DNA from: Nesterenkonia sp. PF2B19
GTDB taxonomy: Bacteria > Actinomycetota > Actinomycetes > Actinomycetales > Micrococcaceae
Reading direction: 5' to 3'
NCBI RefSeq assembly: GCF_001758425.2
Contig: NZ_MDSS02000010.1
Span: 26,265-90,264, forward strand
DNA: 64,000 nucleotides
Part shown: positions 35,541 to 45,846 of the stretch, one piece after another
Layout: every line of letters starts with the position of its first letter
How positions within the stretch are numbered: the first letter of the stretch is position 1
Position numbers and translations under genes: made by a program
The notes under the pieces: model-generated
Seen by the model: only the letters and a program-made list of their open reading frames with translations
Told to the model about the DNA's origin: nothing
Databases searched by the model: none

Positions 35541-36443
35541 TCACCGCAGGACGACCGTGCGCATCCCGTTGAGGAAGACCCGCCCCTCACAGTGCCACCG
35601 GACGGCGTTGGACAACGCCTTCGACTCGGTGTCTCGTCCGGCGGCGACCAGATCCTGCGGCATATAGGTGTGATCGACATCGACCACCTGCTGGGCGATG
35701 ATCGGACCTTCGTCCAGCTCCTCGTTGACATAGTGGGCGGTCGCGCCCACGGTCTTCACTCCCCGGTCGAAGGCCTGGTGATACGGTCGGGCGCCTTTGA
35801 AGGAGGGCAGGAAAGAGTGATGGATGTTGATCGCCTTCCCCGAGAGCGTCCTCGTGAGATCATCCGAGAGGATCTGCATGTACCGCGCCAAGACGACCAG
35901 CTCCACGTCGAACCGGCCTACCAGGTCCAGCAGCTCCTGCTCGGCGGCCTGCTTCGTCTCGGGGGTGACCGGCACGTGGAAGTACGGGATCCCATGCCAC
36001 TCCACGAGCTGTCGATGATCCTCGTGGTTCGACACCACGGCGGCGATCTCGATCGGCAGCTCACCCGCCCGCGACCGGTTGAGCAGGTCGTTGAGGCAGT
36101 GGCTGAATCGGGACACCATGATCAGCACGCGCCGCGGCTCCCCGTGGCGGAAGAGCTCCCACCGGGCGTCCAGCTCGTCGGCCAGCTCGGCGAGCTCCTC
36201 GCGCATCCCCGCGCCGCCGACCTCGGCGCCCCCAGGTCCGCTCAGCCTGACCTGGACGCGGAGGAAGAATCGGCCGGTGTGCTGGTCGTCGAACTGCCTG
36301 AGCTCCACGATGTCGCCCCCATGCCGCAGCAGCACCCCGCTCACAGCATGGACCAGGCCCGGTCTGTCCGGACAGTCCATGCTGAGCACATGGTCCTGCG
36401 ACTGGTCTGCCGATCCACGGTCAGGCCCGATCATGACTGCCAT
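35541..36443 (-). CDS. purU: formyltetrahydrofolate deformylase
   Basis: This 300-residue enzyme hydrolyses 10-formyl-THF to formate and THF. The N-terminal ACT domain (DCPDRPGLVHAVSGVLLRHGGDIVELRQF) spans about residues 22-95. The formyltransferase domain follows with MVSRFSHCLNDLLNR, VVSNHEDHR, the catalytic Asn/His stretch AINIHHSFLPSFKGARPYHQA and the Asp in NEELDEGPIIAQ. AGGAGG lies 5 nt before ATG 36443. It sits downstream of the sarcosine oxidase genes, where its task would be to regenerate THF loaded with one-carbon units from sarcosine. Confidence 0.94.
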   Translation of the reverse strand: MAVMIGPDRGSADQSQDHVLSMDCPDRPGLVHAVSGVLLRHGGDIVELRQFDDQHTGRFFLRVQVRLSGPGGAEVGGAGMREELAELADELDARWELFRHGEPRRVLIMVSRFSHCLNDLLNRSRAGELPIEIAAVVSNHEDHRQLVEWHGIPYFHVPVTPETKQAAEQELLDLVGRFDVELVVLARYMQILSDDLTRTLSGKAINIHHSFLPSFKGARPYHQAFDRGVKTVGATAHYVNEELDEGPIIAQQVVDVDHTYMPQDLVAAGRDTESKALSNAVRWHCEGRVFLNGMRTVVLR

Positions 36444-36571
36444 GACATCCTCCTGAAGTGATGGTGGAGGCCGACCTGCACTGACGTCGGCCATGAGACC
36501 CCCTGTTGAGGTCCGTCGGTTCTTCGATCCTCCGCCCGCGTCCGTCGAGCGCGTCCGCCAGGGACGCACAC

Positions 36572-36599
36572 CGGACCCTCGCACACAGCAGAGGGTCCG
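36572..36599 (-). terminator. hairpin between soxG and purU
   Basis: CGGACCCTC and GAGGGTCCG form a perfect 9-bp stem around a 10-nt loop, with further near-pairing outside. It lies in the 174-bp gap between the restored soxG stop and the purU start and may reduce purU transcription relative to the sox genes. Confidence 0.6.
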
Positions 36600-36617
36600 A
36601 TGCGCGTCATCCCAACG

Positions 36618-37303
36618 TCAGAGGAATCCCGGTGCCCCCGGGAGCTCCGGCTGGGCGAACTCCGCCATGCGTCGATCAGCCACCGGACGGTGTAGTCCGC
36701 GAAGGAGGCCCGCGGCAGGATCCGCCACGTGGTCTCCGCGCTGCGCACCAGGACCACCGGGACGGTCCCGAGCAGCGTGGAGACCCCGCTCCCGACCGGG
36801 AACGCCCTCGGATGGAGATCCACCGCGCAGCCCTTCTCCAGGACCGCACGTGCCTCGACGCCGGCCAGTTCGAGCACCGCACGGTTGGCGGAGAGGTCGA
36901 GCAGCTGGCCCGGCAGTCCCTCCAGGCAGCCGGCCAGCTCCTCAGCTTCGCCGGGGAGCTGCTCCCGGGAGACGTCGATGACGAGGAACTCATCCGGGCC
37001 GAGCCAGACCGCGTGCAGGCCGTTCAGATCGCCGCTGGTGCCCCGGTGATGCTGAGGGAGCGTCAGCCCGACACGCTGCTCGACCGCCTGTGCGGACGGC
37101 GTGCCGGGCCTCACCCGCACCCCCAGTTGCACCGGGAAGGCGATCTCGCGGAGCCGCACCTCCCGCCGGCCCGAGACTCCGGCATCGTGCATGGCCTCCT
37201 CGAGGTGGGCCACCGGTGAACGTCGCCGCGGGCCCTGCGGACCTCCCTGATGCGGACCGGTCCGCGCCGTCTCTGCTGTCATCGTCACGGTGTGGTCACC
37301 CAT
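36618..37303 (-). CDS. soxG: sarcosine oxidase gamma subunit (3' frameshift as sequenced)
   Basis: This is the small gamma subunit of heterotetrameric sarcosine oxidase. The middle part reads [61 protein letters not shown] and [15 protein letters not shown], the normal order for SoxG. After WLIDA the frame departs and runs on about 75 residues toward purU. One extra G near 36667-36672 restores [16 protein letters not shown] and a stop at 36618, giving 228 residues. The ATG at 37303 has AAGGGAG 8 nt upstream and overlaps the soxA end by 8 nt. It is the fifth gene of glyA-soxB-soxD-soxA-soxG. Confidence 0.88.
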
Positions 37304-40217
37304 CGCGCCGGCTCCCTTCGGGGTCGTAGAGGACATGTGAGGTGATCTCGACGTCGACCACGCGGTCCCGCACCGGGACCTGCGCGATCTCGCCGATGAG
37401 ATTCCTGCCGTCATCCACCAGGGCCAGCCCGAAGGGACGGCCCAGAGCGGCCGAGAGGTAGGAGGAGGTCACGTGACCGATCATCGGCACAGGACCCTGA
37501 TCAGGCGTGATCGACGTTCCGCGGGCGACGAGCTGTGCGCCTTCCTCGAGGCGGGTGGCGCCGTCGACAGGCAGCACCCCCACGAGCTGCCGACGGTCGG
37601 AACGGGCTGTGTCAGGCCGCGAGAGTGACCGTTTGCCCACGAAGTCCTTGACCTTGGAGACCGCCCAACCCATTCCCGCATCATCCGGGGTGACGGTGCC
37701 GTCGGTGTCCTGTCCGACGATGATCAGGCCCTTCTCCGCACGCAGCACGTGCATCGTCTCTGTCCCGTACGGCGTGATGTCGAACTCCGCCCCGGCCTCG
37801 GCGACCATCTCCCAGACGTTGAGCCCGTAGAAGGCGTCCACATTGACCTCGAAGGCCAGCTCGCCGGAGAACGAGACCCGACAGATCCGCGCGGGGGTAC
37901 CATCGACCAGCTCCGTCTCGCGGAACGCCATGAAGGGGAAGCCCTCGCGGGAGACGTCGAGCTCGGGCGCCAGCTTGGCGATGACGTCACGGGACCGAGG
38001 GCCGACCACGGCGATCGTGCTCCACTGCTCGGTCACCGAGGTCAATGACACGTCCAGCTCCGGCCACTCCGTCTGATGCCACTCCTCCAACCAGTCCAGC
38101 ACCCCGGCGGCACCGCCGGTCGTGGTGGTCATCAGGTACCGATCCTCGGCGATGCGGAGTGTGACGCCGTCGTCGAAGATCATTCCATCAGCGCCGCACA
38201 TGAGTCCGTAGCGTCCTTTGCCGACCGGAAGTTTGGCGAACCCATTGGTGTAGATGCGGTTGAGGAACTCCCCCGCGTCGACACCGCGGATCTCGATCTT
38301 GCCCAGCGTGGTGACGTCCATGAATCCCACAGAATCGCGCACAGCGGCACACTCCCGCAGGACGGCGGTGTCCATGTCCTCACCGGGCCGGGGGAAGTAC
38401 CACGGACGCTTCCACTGGCCCACGTCCTCGAAGAGTGCTCCGTGGGCGAGGTGCCAGGGGTGGATCGCGGTCACGCGCGCCGGATCGTAGAGGTCTCCGC
38501 GACGCCGGCCCGCCAAGGCCGCGAAGGAGACCGGCGAGTAGGGGGCGCGGAAGGTCGTGGTCCCGACCTCGGGGACTTCGTCATTCAGCACAGCGGCGAT
38601 GACCCCGATGGCGTTGACGGCGCTGGTCTTGCCCTGGTCGTTGGCCGTGGAGATCGAGGTGTAGCGCTTGACGTGTTCGACCGCGCGCAGTCCGGCGCCG
38701 ACCGCCCGCAGCACATCGGCGACGGTCTGGTCACGCTGAAGGTCGACGAAGTGGGTGTCCCACTCGGCAGGCTCCCCGTCTGCGCGCGGGACGAGCCACA
38801 ACGGACATACGGGTCCGCCTGTGCAGTCCGCGCCGGGACGAGCGTCTGCCCGGGGGATCTCGAGCTCGGCGGCATACCCCATCTCGACGGCACACTGATG
38901 CCCGGCCCGGGCGCCTTCCTCGAGCACGGCCTGCAGGCCGGCGGTGCCGGCGAGCGAGCCGACGACCTGCTGCCCGGGCACGGGAGCGTCCGGGAGGAAG
39001 GCGGCCAGCTCCTCGTCCCACCGCAGTCGGCCCTGCCGCTGGCTGTGCAGGTGGACCACCGGGGAGTGTCCGCCCGAGACCGCCAGCAGGTCCACCGGGA
39101 TGGTCTCAGGCTCGCCTGCGAGGTTCCCCTGCGCATCCAGCGGAGCTGCGGAGACGGCGCTGATCCGGCCGTCGGCCCCCTCGCCCGCCGTCCCGATGAC
39201 GGCCTGGCCGAAAAGACCCCGCACGCCTGTGGCCCGCAGCACCTCTGCGGCGGCTGGTGAGGGCTCCGGCCGGGAGTCGACCACGGCCACGGGCGGCGCA
39301 CCAGCGGCGTGGAGATCCTGCACGAGGGCATAGGCGCTGTCATTGGTCGTGGCCACGACCACCTGCGAGCCGGCCAAGGCCGCGTAGCGGTTGAGGTAGC
39401 TTCTGACGGCTCCAGCCAGCATGACGCCCGGACGGTCGTTGTCTGCGAAGACCAGGGGGCGCTCATGCGTACCGGTGGCCAGCACGACGCGGCCGGCGCG
39501 GATGTGCCAGACCCGCTCCCGAGAGACCCCCGGGCGCGATGCCGGGGGGAGATGGTCGGTGCGGCGCTCGACGGCGATGACGTAGTTGGAGTCATAGCTG
39601 CCGAATGCGGTGGCCCTGCGCAGGTAGGTGACGTCCTGGCGGGCCTCCAGCTCTTCGGCGACGTCATCGGCCCAGCGCCTCGCATCACGGCCGGCGATGC
39701 TCTCGTCGCGGCTGGACAGCAGGGACCCGCCCGGCTGTGGCTGCTCGTCGATCAGCATGGTGCGCGCACCGCCGACGGCGGCCTGCCGGGCGGCGGCCAG
39801 ACCGCCTGGGCCGGCTCCCACCACCAAGACGTCGACATGGACGTGCTTGTGGTCATAGGTGGCGCCGTCGGGCCTCGGGTCCAGTCGACCCAGACCCTGC
39901 AGGAACCTGGCCTCGAGCTCGTCCACGGCCGAGACCGTCGTGGCCGGAATCATAGACTCATCAGCGTGGCCCGCATTCCGGGAGCTGACGGCGAGCAGAG
40001 CGTTCGGCTCCTCCACTCCTGCGCTCATGATGCCGCGGGGCCGACTCCGATAGATGGATCGTCCCGACACCAGGCGCCCCGCGCCGACGAGGGCGCTGGC
40101 CACCGTGTCCCCCGCACAGGCGGTGAGCGGATGCCCGTCCACCTGCAGGCGCAGAGTCACGTCTCGGTCGATGCCGTGGCCCGGTGCACGGTCTGTGGTG
40201 AGTCGTCCAGTGGTCAT
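37296..40217 (-). CDS. soxA: sarcosine oxidase alpha subunit
   Basis: At 973 residues it matches the length of actinobacterial SoxA. The N-terminal 100 residues form a 2Fe-2S-like fold without cluster cysteines ([30 protein letters not shown]). The NAD-binding region starts with [19 protein letters not shown] near residue 128. The C-terminal 380 residues are a GcvT-like folate-binding domain ([36 protein letters not shown]). With the other subunits it oxidises sarcosine to glycine and transfers the methyl carbon to THF as 5,10-methylene-THF, releasing H2O2. ATG 40217 overlaps the soxD stop as ATGA. Confidence 0.95.
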   Translation of the reverse strand: MTTGRLTTDRAPGHGIDRDVTLRLQVDGHPLTACAGDTVASALVGAGRLVSGRSIYRSRPRGIMSAGVEEPNALLAVSSRNAGHADESMIPATTVSAVDELEARFLQGLGRLDPRPDGATYDHKHVHVDVLVVGAGPGGLAAARQAAVGGARTMLIDEQPQPGGSLLSSRDESIAGRDARRWADDVAEELEARQDVTYLRRATAFGSYDSNYVIAVERRTDHLPPASRPGVSRERVWHIRAGRVVLATGTHERPLVFADNDRPGVMLAGAVRSYLNRYAALAGSQVVVATTNDSAYALVQDLHAAGAPPVAVVDSRPEPSPAAAEVLRATGVRGLFGQAVIGTAGEGADGRISAVSAAPLDAQGNLAGEPETIPVDLLAVSGGHSPVVHLHSQRQGRLRWDEELAAFLPDAPVPGQQVVGSLAGTAGLQAVLEEGARAGHQCAVEMGYAAELEIPRADARPGADCTGGPVCPLWLVPRADGEPAEWDTHFVDLQRDQTVADVLRAVGAGLRAVEHVKRYTSISTANDQGKTSAVNAIGVIAAVLNDEVPEVGTTTFRAPYSPVSFAALAGRRRGDLYDPARVTAIHPWHLAHGALFEDVGQWKRPWYFPRPGEDMDTAVLRECAAVRDSVGFMDVTTLGKIEIRGVDAGEFLNRIYTNGFAKLPVGKGRYGLMCGADGMIFDDGVTLRIAEDRYLMTTTTGGAAGVLDWLEEWHQTEWPELDVSLTSVTEQWSTIAVVGPRSRDVIAKLAPELDVSREGFPFMAFRETELVDGTPARICRVSFSGELAFEVNVDAFYGLNVWEMVAEAGAEFDITPYGTETMHVLRAEKGLIIVGQDTDGTVTPDDAGMGWAVSKVKDFVGKRSLSRPDTARSDRRQLVGVLPVDGATRLEEGAQLVARGTSITPDQGPVPMIGHVTSSYLSAALGRPFGLALVDDGRNLIGEIAQVPVRDRVVDVEITSHVLYDPEGSRRDG

Positions 40218-40516
40218 CGGTCTCCTCCTTCCTCGTGGGCGGCGTCCGCCGTGGCCCGCTCCCCCATGGGCCAGGTCTCGTGGATGCGGTACGTCACGGT
40301 GTCGCGCAGCGCGTTGAACCATCGCCGGCACCCGACGGCGTGGTTCCAACGCTCGGCGAACTCACCCTTCGGGTTGTCGCGGTAGAACAGGTACTCGGCC
40401 CACTGGCGGTCGTCCAGGGCGTGCGGATCCCGGGGATAGGCGACGTGCGCCTGGCCGCCGTAGTGGAACTCGGTCTCGTTTCGGGGCCCGCAGTGGGGGC
40501 AGGTGATCAGCAGCAA
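40214..40516 (-). CDS. soxD: sarcosine oxidase delta subunit
   Basis: This 100-residue subunit has the zinc site intact: CPHC gives Cys6 and Cys9, and NHAVGC gives His59 and Cys63, the same positions I recall for Corynebacterium Sox[35 protein letters not shown] is the usual core. Translation starts at a TTG at 40516, with GGAG 6 nt upstream; no ATG or GTG gives the N-terminal zinc cysteines. It lies 9 bp after soxB and overlaps soxA by 4 nt. Confidence 0.94.
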   Translation of the reverse strand: MLLITCPHCGPRNETEFHYGGQAHVAYPRDPHALDDRQWAEYLFYRDNPKGEFAERWNHAVGCRRWFNALRDTVTYRIHETWPMGERATADAAHEEGGDR

Positions 40517-40525
40517 GAGGGTCTC

Positions 40526-41742
40526 CTAGTGGGCGACGGCGGCTGCGCCGTGTTCGTCGATGAGCTGGCCGGTCTCGAAGCGGTCGAGCGCGAAGGGTTC
40601 ATTGAGCGGGTGGGCCTTCCCTGTGGCGATCGTGTGGGCGAACGTGAGCCCGGAGGCGGGGGTGCCCTTGAACCCACCGGTCCCCCATCCGCAGTTGACG
40701 TACAGCTCATCGACCGGGGTGTCGGAGATGATCGGCGAGGCGTCGAAGGTGGTGTCCACGATGCCGCCCCAGGTGCGCAGCACGTGGGCGCGGGCGAACA
40801 TCGGGAACAGCTCGACGGCGGCGGCCATCTGCTCTTCGATGACGTGGAACGCTCCGCGCTGCCCGTAGCCGTTGTAGGAGTCGACCCCGGCGCCGAGGAC
40901 GAGCTCCCCCTTATGGGCCTGGGAGACGTAGACATGGACGTGGTTGGACATCACCACAGTCGGGTGCACCGGCTCGAACAGTTCCGAGACCAGCGCCTGC
41001 AGCGGGTGGGACTGGATGGGCAGACGGAAGCCGGCCAGTTCGGCCAGCACCGAGGAGTGGCCCGCCGCCGCCAGCCCGACCTTGCCCGCGGCGATCCGTC
41101 CGCGTGATGTCTGCACCCCGGTGACGCGACCTCGGTCGAGCTGGAAACCGGTGACCTCACAGTTCTGGATGAGATCCACTCCGAGCTCGTCACACCGGCG
41201 AGCCAGCGCCCAGGCCACGTGGTCGTGCTTGGCGATGCGGCCCGGGGCTGGTAGGTGGCGCCCATGACGGGGTAACGGATGTCGTCCTCGACGTTGATGA
41301 TCGGGCACACCTCCTTGACCTCCGCCGGGCTCAGGAATTCGGCATCCACCCCGTTCAGCGCATTCGCATTGACCCTGCGCCGCGCCTCCCGGACGTCCTG
41401 GAGCGTGTGCGTCAGATTGAGCACTCCGCGCTGCGAGAAGAGAAAGTCATAGTCGAGCTCCTCGGGAAGCTGCTCCCACAGCTTCAGGGACTGCTCGTAG
41501 ATCGCGGCAGACTCATCCCACAGATAGTTGGAGCGGATGATCGTGGTGTTCCTGGCCATGTTCCCGCCGCCGAGCCAGCCCTTCTCGAGCACGGCGATGT
41601 CCGTGATCCCGTGCCGGGTCGCCAGATAGTAGGCAGTGGCCAGTCCATGGCCGCCTCCACCGACGATCACCACGTCGTAGCTGTCCCTCGGCTCGGGGTT
41701 CCGCCAGAGGAAGTCCGGGTGCTCCGGAAGCGCCTCAGTCAT
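40526..41742 (-). pseudogene. soxB: sarcosine oxidase beta subunit, one frameshift as sequenced
   Basis: The N-terminal half has the FAD loop [22 protein letters not shown] and [21 protein letters not shown], typical of SoxB with its covalent FMN. It ends in nonsense after MGATYQPRA. The C-terminal half resumes in the next frame as [19 protein letters not shown] and continues to [14 protein letters not shown] and the stop at 40526. One missing G near 41236-41241 (GCCGGCATC read as GCCGCATC) explains it, and repair gives 405 residues, the standard SoxB length. GGGAG lies 7 nt before ATG 41742. It follows glyA by 2 bp. Confidence 0.9.
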
Positions 41743-41744
41743 GA

Positions 41745-43078
41745 TCAGGCTCCCATCGGTGTCAGTGTCGGGTACAGGGGGTGCTCCGCCGCCAGGGCCT
41801 CCACCCGGTCGCGCAGCGTCGCCACCTCTGCGGGTTCGGCGCCCTGATCCGCGCATCCGGCGATCAGCGCACGGGCGATGACGTCGGCGACCTCGGCGAA
41901 GGCGTCGTCGCCGAAGCCGCGGCTCGCCAGAGCGGGGGTCCCGATGCGCAGCCCGGAGGTGACCATCGGAGGACGCGGATCGTCCGGCACGGCGTTGCGG
42001 TTCACCGTGATGCCCACCTGGCTCAGCAGGTCCTCGGCCTGCTGCCCGTCGATCCGGGAGTCGCGCAGATCCACCATGACCAGGTGGACGTCGGTCCCAC
42101 CGCTGAGCACGCGGACGCCCGCCTCCTTCACGTCCTCCTGGGAGAGCCTGTCCGCGAGCATCTGGCTCCGGCGACTGTGCGCGTCTGACGCTCGCGGAAG
42201 TCCTCCTGACCGGCCAGCCCGAAGGCCACGGCCTTTCCGGCGATGACGTGCTCGAGGGGTCCGCCCTGCTGGCCGGGGAAGACTGCGCTGCGGACCGACT
42301 TGGCGATCGCGTCGTCGTCGGTGAGGATCAGCCCGCCGCGCGGACCCGCCAGCGTCTTGTGGGTGGTGCTGGTGACGACGTCGGCATAAGGCACCGGATT
42401 GGGGTGGAGGCCGGCGGCGACGAGGCCGGCGAAATGCGCCATGTCGACCATCAGGCGAGCTCCGACGTCGTCCGCGATGCGACGGAACGCAGCGAAGTCG
42501 AGCTGCCGCGGATAGGCCGACCAACCCGCGATGATCAGGCGCGGACGGTGTCGGCGAGCCTGCTCCGCCACGTGGTCCATGTCGATCATGGAGGACTCCG
42601 GGTCGACGCCGTAGGCGGCGACCTCATAGAGGCGGCCGGAGAAGTTCAGCTTCATCCCGTGGGTGAGGTGTCCCCCATGGGCGAGGTCGAGCCCCAGAAT
42701 CGTGTCCCCGGGACTGAGCAGCGCATGCATCGCCGCAGCATTGGCCTGGGCACCGGAGTGCGGCTGCACGTTGGCATGGGCTGCGCCGAAGAGCGCACGA
42801 GCTCGGTCGATCGCCAGCGTCTCGATCGCGTCGACATGCTCGCACCCGCCGTAGTAGCGACGGCCGGGGTAGCCCTCGGCGTATTTGTTGGTCAGCACGG
42901 ACCCCTGGGCCTGCATCACCGCGAGCGCCGTGTGGTTCTCCGAAGCGATCATCTCCAGCCCGTCGCGCTGCCGGGTCAGCTCGGCGTCGATATGTCCGGC
43001 GACTTCGGGATCGATGTGACCGAGTGATCCGGTCTGCACCCGGGAGACCCCGGAGTCTGTGATGGGCGTGACGGTCAT
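41745..43078 (-). pseudogene. glyA: serine hydroxymethyltransferase, one frameshift as sequenced
   Basis: SHMT turns glycine plus 5,10-methylene-THF into serine plus THF, using both products of sarcosine oxidase. The PLP Lys is in [14 protein letters not shown] near residue 233. [39 protein letters not shown] is at the N-terminus. The frame breaks after RTVAGA near 42164-42167 and resumes as [12 protein letters not shown] in the next frame, ending at 41745. A lost C in a CCC run is the simplest cause, and repair gives 444 residues. GAGGAGG lies 4 nt before ATG 43078. It is the first gene of the sox operon, and two palindromes lie upstream. Confidence 0.92.
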
Positions 43079-43105
43079 GTCCCCTCCTCGTGCCTTGTTT
43101 GTCGA

Positions 43106-43123
43106 CAACTGATATATCAGTTG
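43106..43123. promoter_or_regulatory. perfect palindrome, probable GntR operator 1
   Basis: CAACTGATATATCAGTTG is an 18-bp perfect palindrome between the divergent glyA-sox operon and the FCD-type GntR gene, 28 bp upstream of the glyA start. Its AT-rich centre and length fit GntR-family dimers. Confidence 0.65.
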
Positions 43124-43133
43124 ACGCCTTACA

Positions 43134-43151
43134 ATATGAGGTACGTCATAT
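43134..43151. promoter_or_regulatory. imperfect palindrome, probable GntR operator 2
   Basis: ATATGA, GGTACG, TCATAT: 18 bp with a GTAC centre and one mismatched pair. It lies 37 bp upstream of the GntR start and 10 bp from the first palindrome, so one protein could bind both and control both directions. Confidence 0.5.
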
Positions 43152-43187
43152 CCGGTCAACCCCTCCCGCGCAGATAGCGAGACAGCC

Positions 43188-43847
43188 ATGCGTCCCGATC
43201 CCTCCCCGGCCGCTGGGCCGCTGCCGCTGGGCGAGCGCGCCTACCGCGAGCTTCGCGACCGCCTCATCCTGCTCGACATCCCTGCGGGCGCGCCGATCAG
43301 CGAGAACGCACTGACGGAGGAGCTGGGGATAGGCCGCACCCCGCTGCGCGAGGCCCTCAAGCGCCTCGAGACGGACCATCTGGTCGTGACCTACCCGCGC
43401 CGCGGGACCTTCGCGACGCCGGCCGACGTCACCGAACTCGCAACGATCTCCGAGATCAGGATGCTGCTGGAACCGCATGCGGCCGCCAAAGCCGCCGAGC
43501 GACGAGGCGGCTCCGCACGGAGCCAGATCGAACGCGCACTCGAGTCCATCCGGCTGATCGAGACGACGTCGAGCCGTCGGGAGCTCATCACCCAGGATCT
43601 GGAGATCCACCGCACCATCTATCGCGCCGCCGAGAACCCCCATCTGGAGGAGACGCTCGTCCGCCTGGACAATCTGGCCACCCGGATCTGGTGCCTGGTG
43701 CTGCACCGACTCCCCAGCATCACCACACACATCACCGAGCACGAGGCCCTGCTGGCCGCCATCCTCGGCGGGGACTCCCCCGGCGCCGAACGCCTCGCGC
43801 GCACCCACGTCGCCGCGTTCGAAGCCACGGTGCGCACCGCGCTGTGA
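43188..43847 (+). CDS. GntR family regulator, FCD type (sox operon)
   Basis: This 219-residue regulator has a winged HTH ([44 protein letters not shown], residues 18-61) and an all-helical FCD effector domain. The latter has the metal-binding pattern [30 protein letters not shown] and [11 protein letters not shown], with His residues at the usual places. Its ribosome site is weak. It is divergent from glyA-soxBDAG with 109 bp and two palindromes between, so it probably represses or senses a ligand for that operon. It differs from the IclR-type control of the creatinase and transporter promoters. Confidence 0.9.
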   Translation: MRPDPSPAAGPLPLGERAYRELRDRLILLDIPAGAPISENALTEELGIGRTPLREALKRLETDHLVVTYPRRGTFATPADVTELATISEIRMLLEPHAAAKAAERRGGSARSQIERALESIRLIETTSSRRELITQDLEIHRTIYRAAENPHLEETLVRLDNLATRIWCLVLHRLPSITTHITEHEALLAAILGGDSPGAERLARTHVAAFEATVRTAL

Positions 43848-43884
43848 CCGGACCCCTGAGTCGCCCCATGACAGAGAGGGCCCC

Positions 43885-43913
43885 TTGACCGCGAGGACAG
43901 ATCCCCACATAAT
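43885..43913 (+). promoter_or_regulatory. sigma-70-type promoter of BCCT-creatininase operon
   Basis: TTGACC at 43885-43890, a 17-bp spacer and CATAAT at 43908-43913. The -10 hexamer is identical to that of the creatinase promoter, and the operator begins 4 bp after it in both. Confidence 0.75.
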
Positions 43914-43916
43914 TCA

Positions 43917-43942
43917 TGCAACTCAGTTGTGACTGACGCAAC
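43917..43942 (+). promoter_or_regulatory. three-half-site operator of BCCT-creatininase operon
   Basis: TGCAAC, TCA, GTTGTG, five bases, CGCAAC: the third copy of the element seen at 31422 and 33752, again 32 bp after the first base of the -35. It is 99 bp before the BCCT start codon. Confidence 0.75.
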
Positions 43943-44040
43943 ACCTCGATGAGGCCCTGCCTCGCCGTCGGCCACGCCGGGTCACACCCACTGGCTCCAT
44001 CGACCACACTCTGTCGCTGAAGACGTCTCTCGGAGGACGC

Positions 44041-45846
44041 ATGTCACCAGAACCAGCAGCCACACCCCCGCCCCGCACGACCGCTCAGATGCGCCCCGAT
44101 CGGTCCGACCCGTCACCTGCGTCCGACGAAGAACGGATCCCGTCACCGCCCCCTGCTGACCCCGCCTCCTCACCGAGGGTTCTGCCCCGCTTCCGCGGAC
44201 AGATCATCCCCCGAACAGATCGGATGATCATCATGACGCTCCCGCCGCTGATGATCGCCGCCGTCGTCGTGCTGACGATCCGACACCCCGAGCGCACCGC
44301 CGAGCTCATCGACCGGATGCGCACCTTCGTCACCTCCGGGTTCACCTGGCACTTCGTGCTGTACTCACTGATCGCCGTCGGCGTCTGCGCCTGGCTGGCG
44401 ATCAGCAGACACGGACGCATCCGTCTCGGCGGCCCCCAGGCACGCCCTGAACACAGTCGATTCGCCTGGTACTCGATGCTGTTCGGCTGCGGTCAGGGGA
44501 TCGGCCTGATCTTCTGGGGGATCGCTCAGCCTCTCATGCTCCGCGTGGACGCACCTCTCATCTCAGGCTCCTCGCCGAGCGAAGGAGGCGTGGTGTGGAC
44601 CTACTTCCACTGGGGAGTCACAGCATGGGCCATGTACTGCGTCGTAGCGGTCTGCCTCGCCTACTCCCACCACAATCTCGGCAAGACCCTGACATTCCGC
44701 GAAGCCACGGTCGACATCCTTCCGCACCGAGCCCGTCGTCCCGCGGGCGTGGTCGTGGAGCTGCTCGCCATCATCGCCACGGTGCTGGGCCTGGCGACCT
44801 CCTTCGGATTCGCCTCGATGCAGTTCTCGGCCGGCCTGCAGTCCTTCACGGGAGTGGAGAGCGGCCCGGGCATCTGGATGGGGGTCATTCTGACCCTGGC
44901 CGGGCTCACTGCGATCTCCGTGCTGCTCGGTGTCAACAAGGGCATGCGGCGCATCAGCGAGACCAATTCGGTCCTGAGCATCATGCTGATGGTCATCGTC
45001 TTCGTCTTCGGGCCCACCGTCTACACCCTGTCCAACCTCACCCAGACGTTCGGCTCCTTCATCACCCACTTCGTCCCGATGTCGTTCTGGACCGAAGCGG
45101 GCGAAGGCGGCGCGGCGCTGGACTCTTGGCAGGACACCTGGAACGGCTGGTGGACCGTCTTCATCTGGTGTTGGGTCATCGCCTTCTCGCCGTTCGTGGC
45201 GGGCTTCATCGCCCGCATCTCCCGCGGACGCACCATCCGCGAATTCGTCCTGGGCGTGACCCTCGTTCCGTCCCTGATCGTGATGATATGGGTCGGAATC
45301 ATCGGATCAGCCGGTCTGCACTACGACGACACCACTGACCGGTCGATCTCGGAGGCCGTCGCCGAGGACTCTGCCGCCGGGCTCTTCCTCACCCTCGACA
45401 TGATCCCGGTGCTCGGCACTGGGCTGCTCGTCATCGCCACGATCCTCGTGGCCACCTACTACGTGACGAGCCTCGACGCCGGCAGCTACGCCCTGGCAGA
45501 GTTCGTCTCCGCCCCGAAGAAGGCCGGACCCTGGTTCCGGGTGGTGCTGGTCGCGAGCATCGGCACCGTGGCCGTGGTCCTCCTCACCCTGGGCGGGACC
45601 CAGGTCGTCGACACCGTCCAGACGGGCACGATCATCGGCGCCTTCCCGTTCTCCTTCGTCATTCTGGTGATGATCGTCAACCTCATCCGCCGTCTCAGGT
45701 GCCGCACGGCGGCGGTCCGCAGGATGGAGAAGGAGATCAACGACCCGCGGCATCGCGCGGAGGACGACCATCTCGACCATGACGACCCCGGAGGAACCAC
45801 GGAATCGTCACCCGTCGTCCAGCCGGCGCAAGGAGACCGACCATGA
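44041..45846 (+). CDS. BCCT family transporter (betaine/carnitine/choline type)
   Basis: This 601-residue secondary transporter has about 12 membrane helices between hydrophilic N- and C-terminal tails of roughly 60 and 50 residues. YSMLFGCGQGIGLIFWGIAQPLML and WTYFHWGVTAWAMYCVVAVCLAYSHHN are BCCT signatures, the second carrying the Trp-rich substrate region. FSPFVAGFIARISRGRTIREFVLGV is the conserved helix 8-9 segment. GGAGG lies 4 nt before ATG 44041. The stop overlaps the creatininase ATG, so transport and first catabolic step are co-translated. Creatine, creatinine or sarcosine/betaine uptake is therefore likely, though the exact substrate is inference. Confidence 0.9.
   Translation: MSPEPAATPPPRTTAQMRPDRSDPSPASDEERIPSPPPADPASSPRVLPRFRGQIIPRTDRMIIMTLPPLMIAAVVVLTIRHPERTAELIDRMRTFVTSGFTWHFVLYSLIAVGVCAWLAISRHGRIRLGGPQARPEHSRFAWYSMLFGCGQGIGLIFWGIAQPLMLRVDAPLISGSSPSEGGVVWTYFHWGVTAWAMYCVVAVCLAYSHHNLGKTLTFREATVDILPHRARRPAGVVVELLAIIATVLGLATSFGFASMQFSAGLQSFTGVESGPGIWMGVILTLAGLTAISVLLGVNKGMRRISETNSVLSIMLMVIVFVFGPTVYTLSNLTQTFGSFITHFVPMSFWTEAGEGGAALDSWQDTWNGWWTVFIWCWVIAFSPFVAGFIARISRGRTIREFVLGVTLVPSLIVMIWVGIIGSAGLHYDDTTDRSISEAVAEDSAAGLFLTLDMIPVLGTGLLVIATILVATYYVTSLDAGSYALAEFVSAPKKAGPWFRVVLVASIGTVAVVLLTLGGTQVVDTVQTGTIIGAFPFSFVILVMIVNLIRRLRCRTAAVRRMEKEINDPRHRAEDDHLDHDDPGGTTESSPVVQPAQGDRP

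Noticed and set aside
35335..35544. Small minus-strand gene downstream of the MHS transporter
   Set aside because: A short plausible stretch only, with no start signal or family; reported as gap content rather than as a gene.
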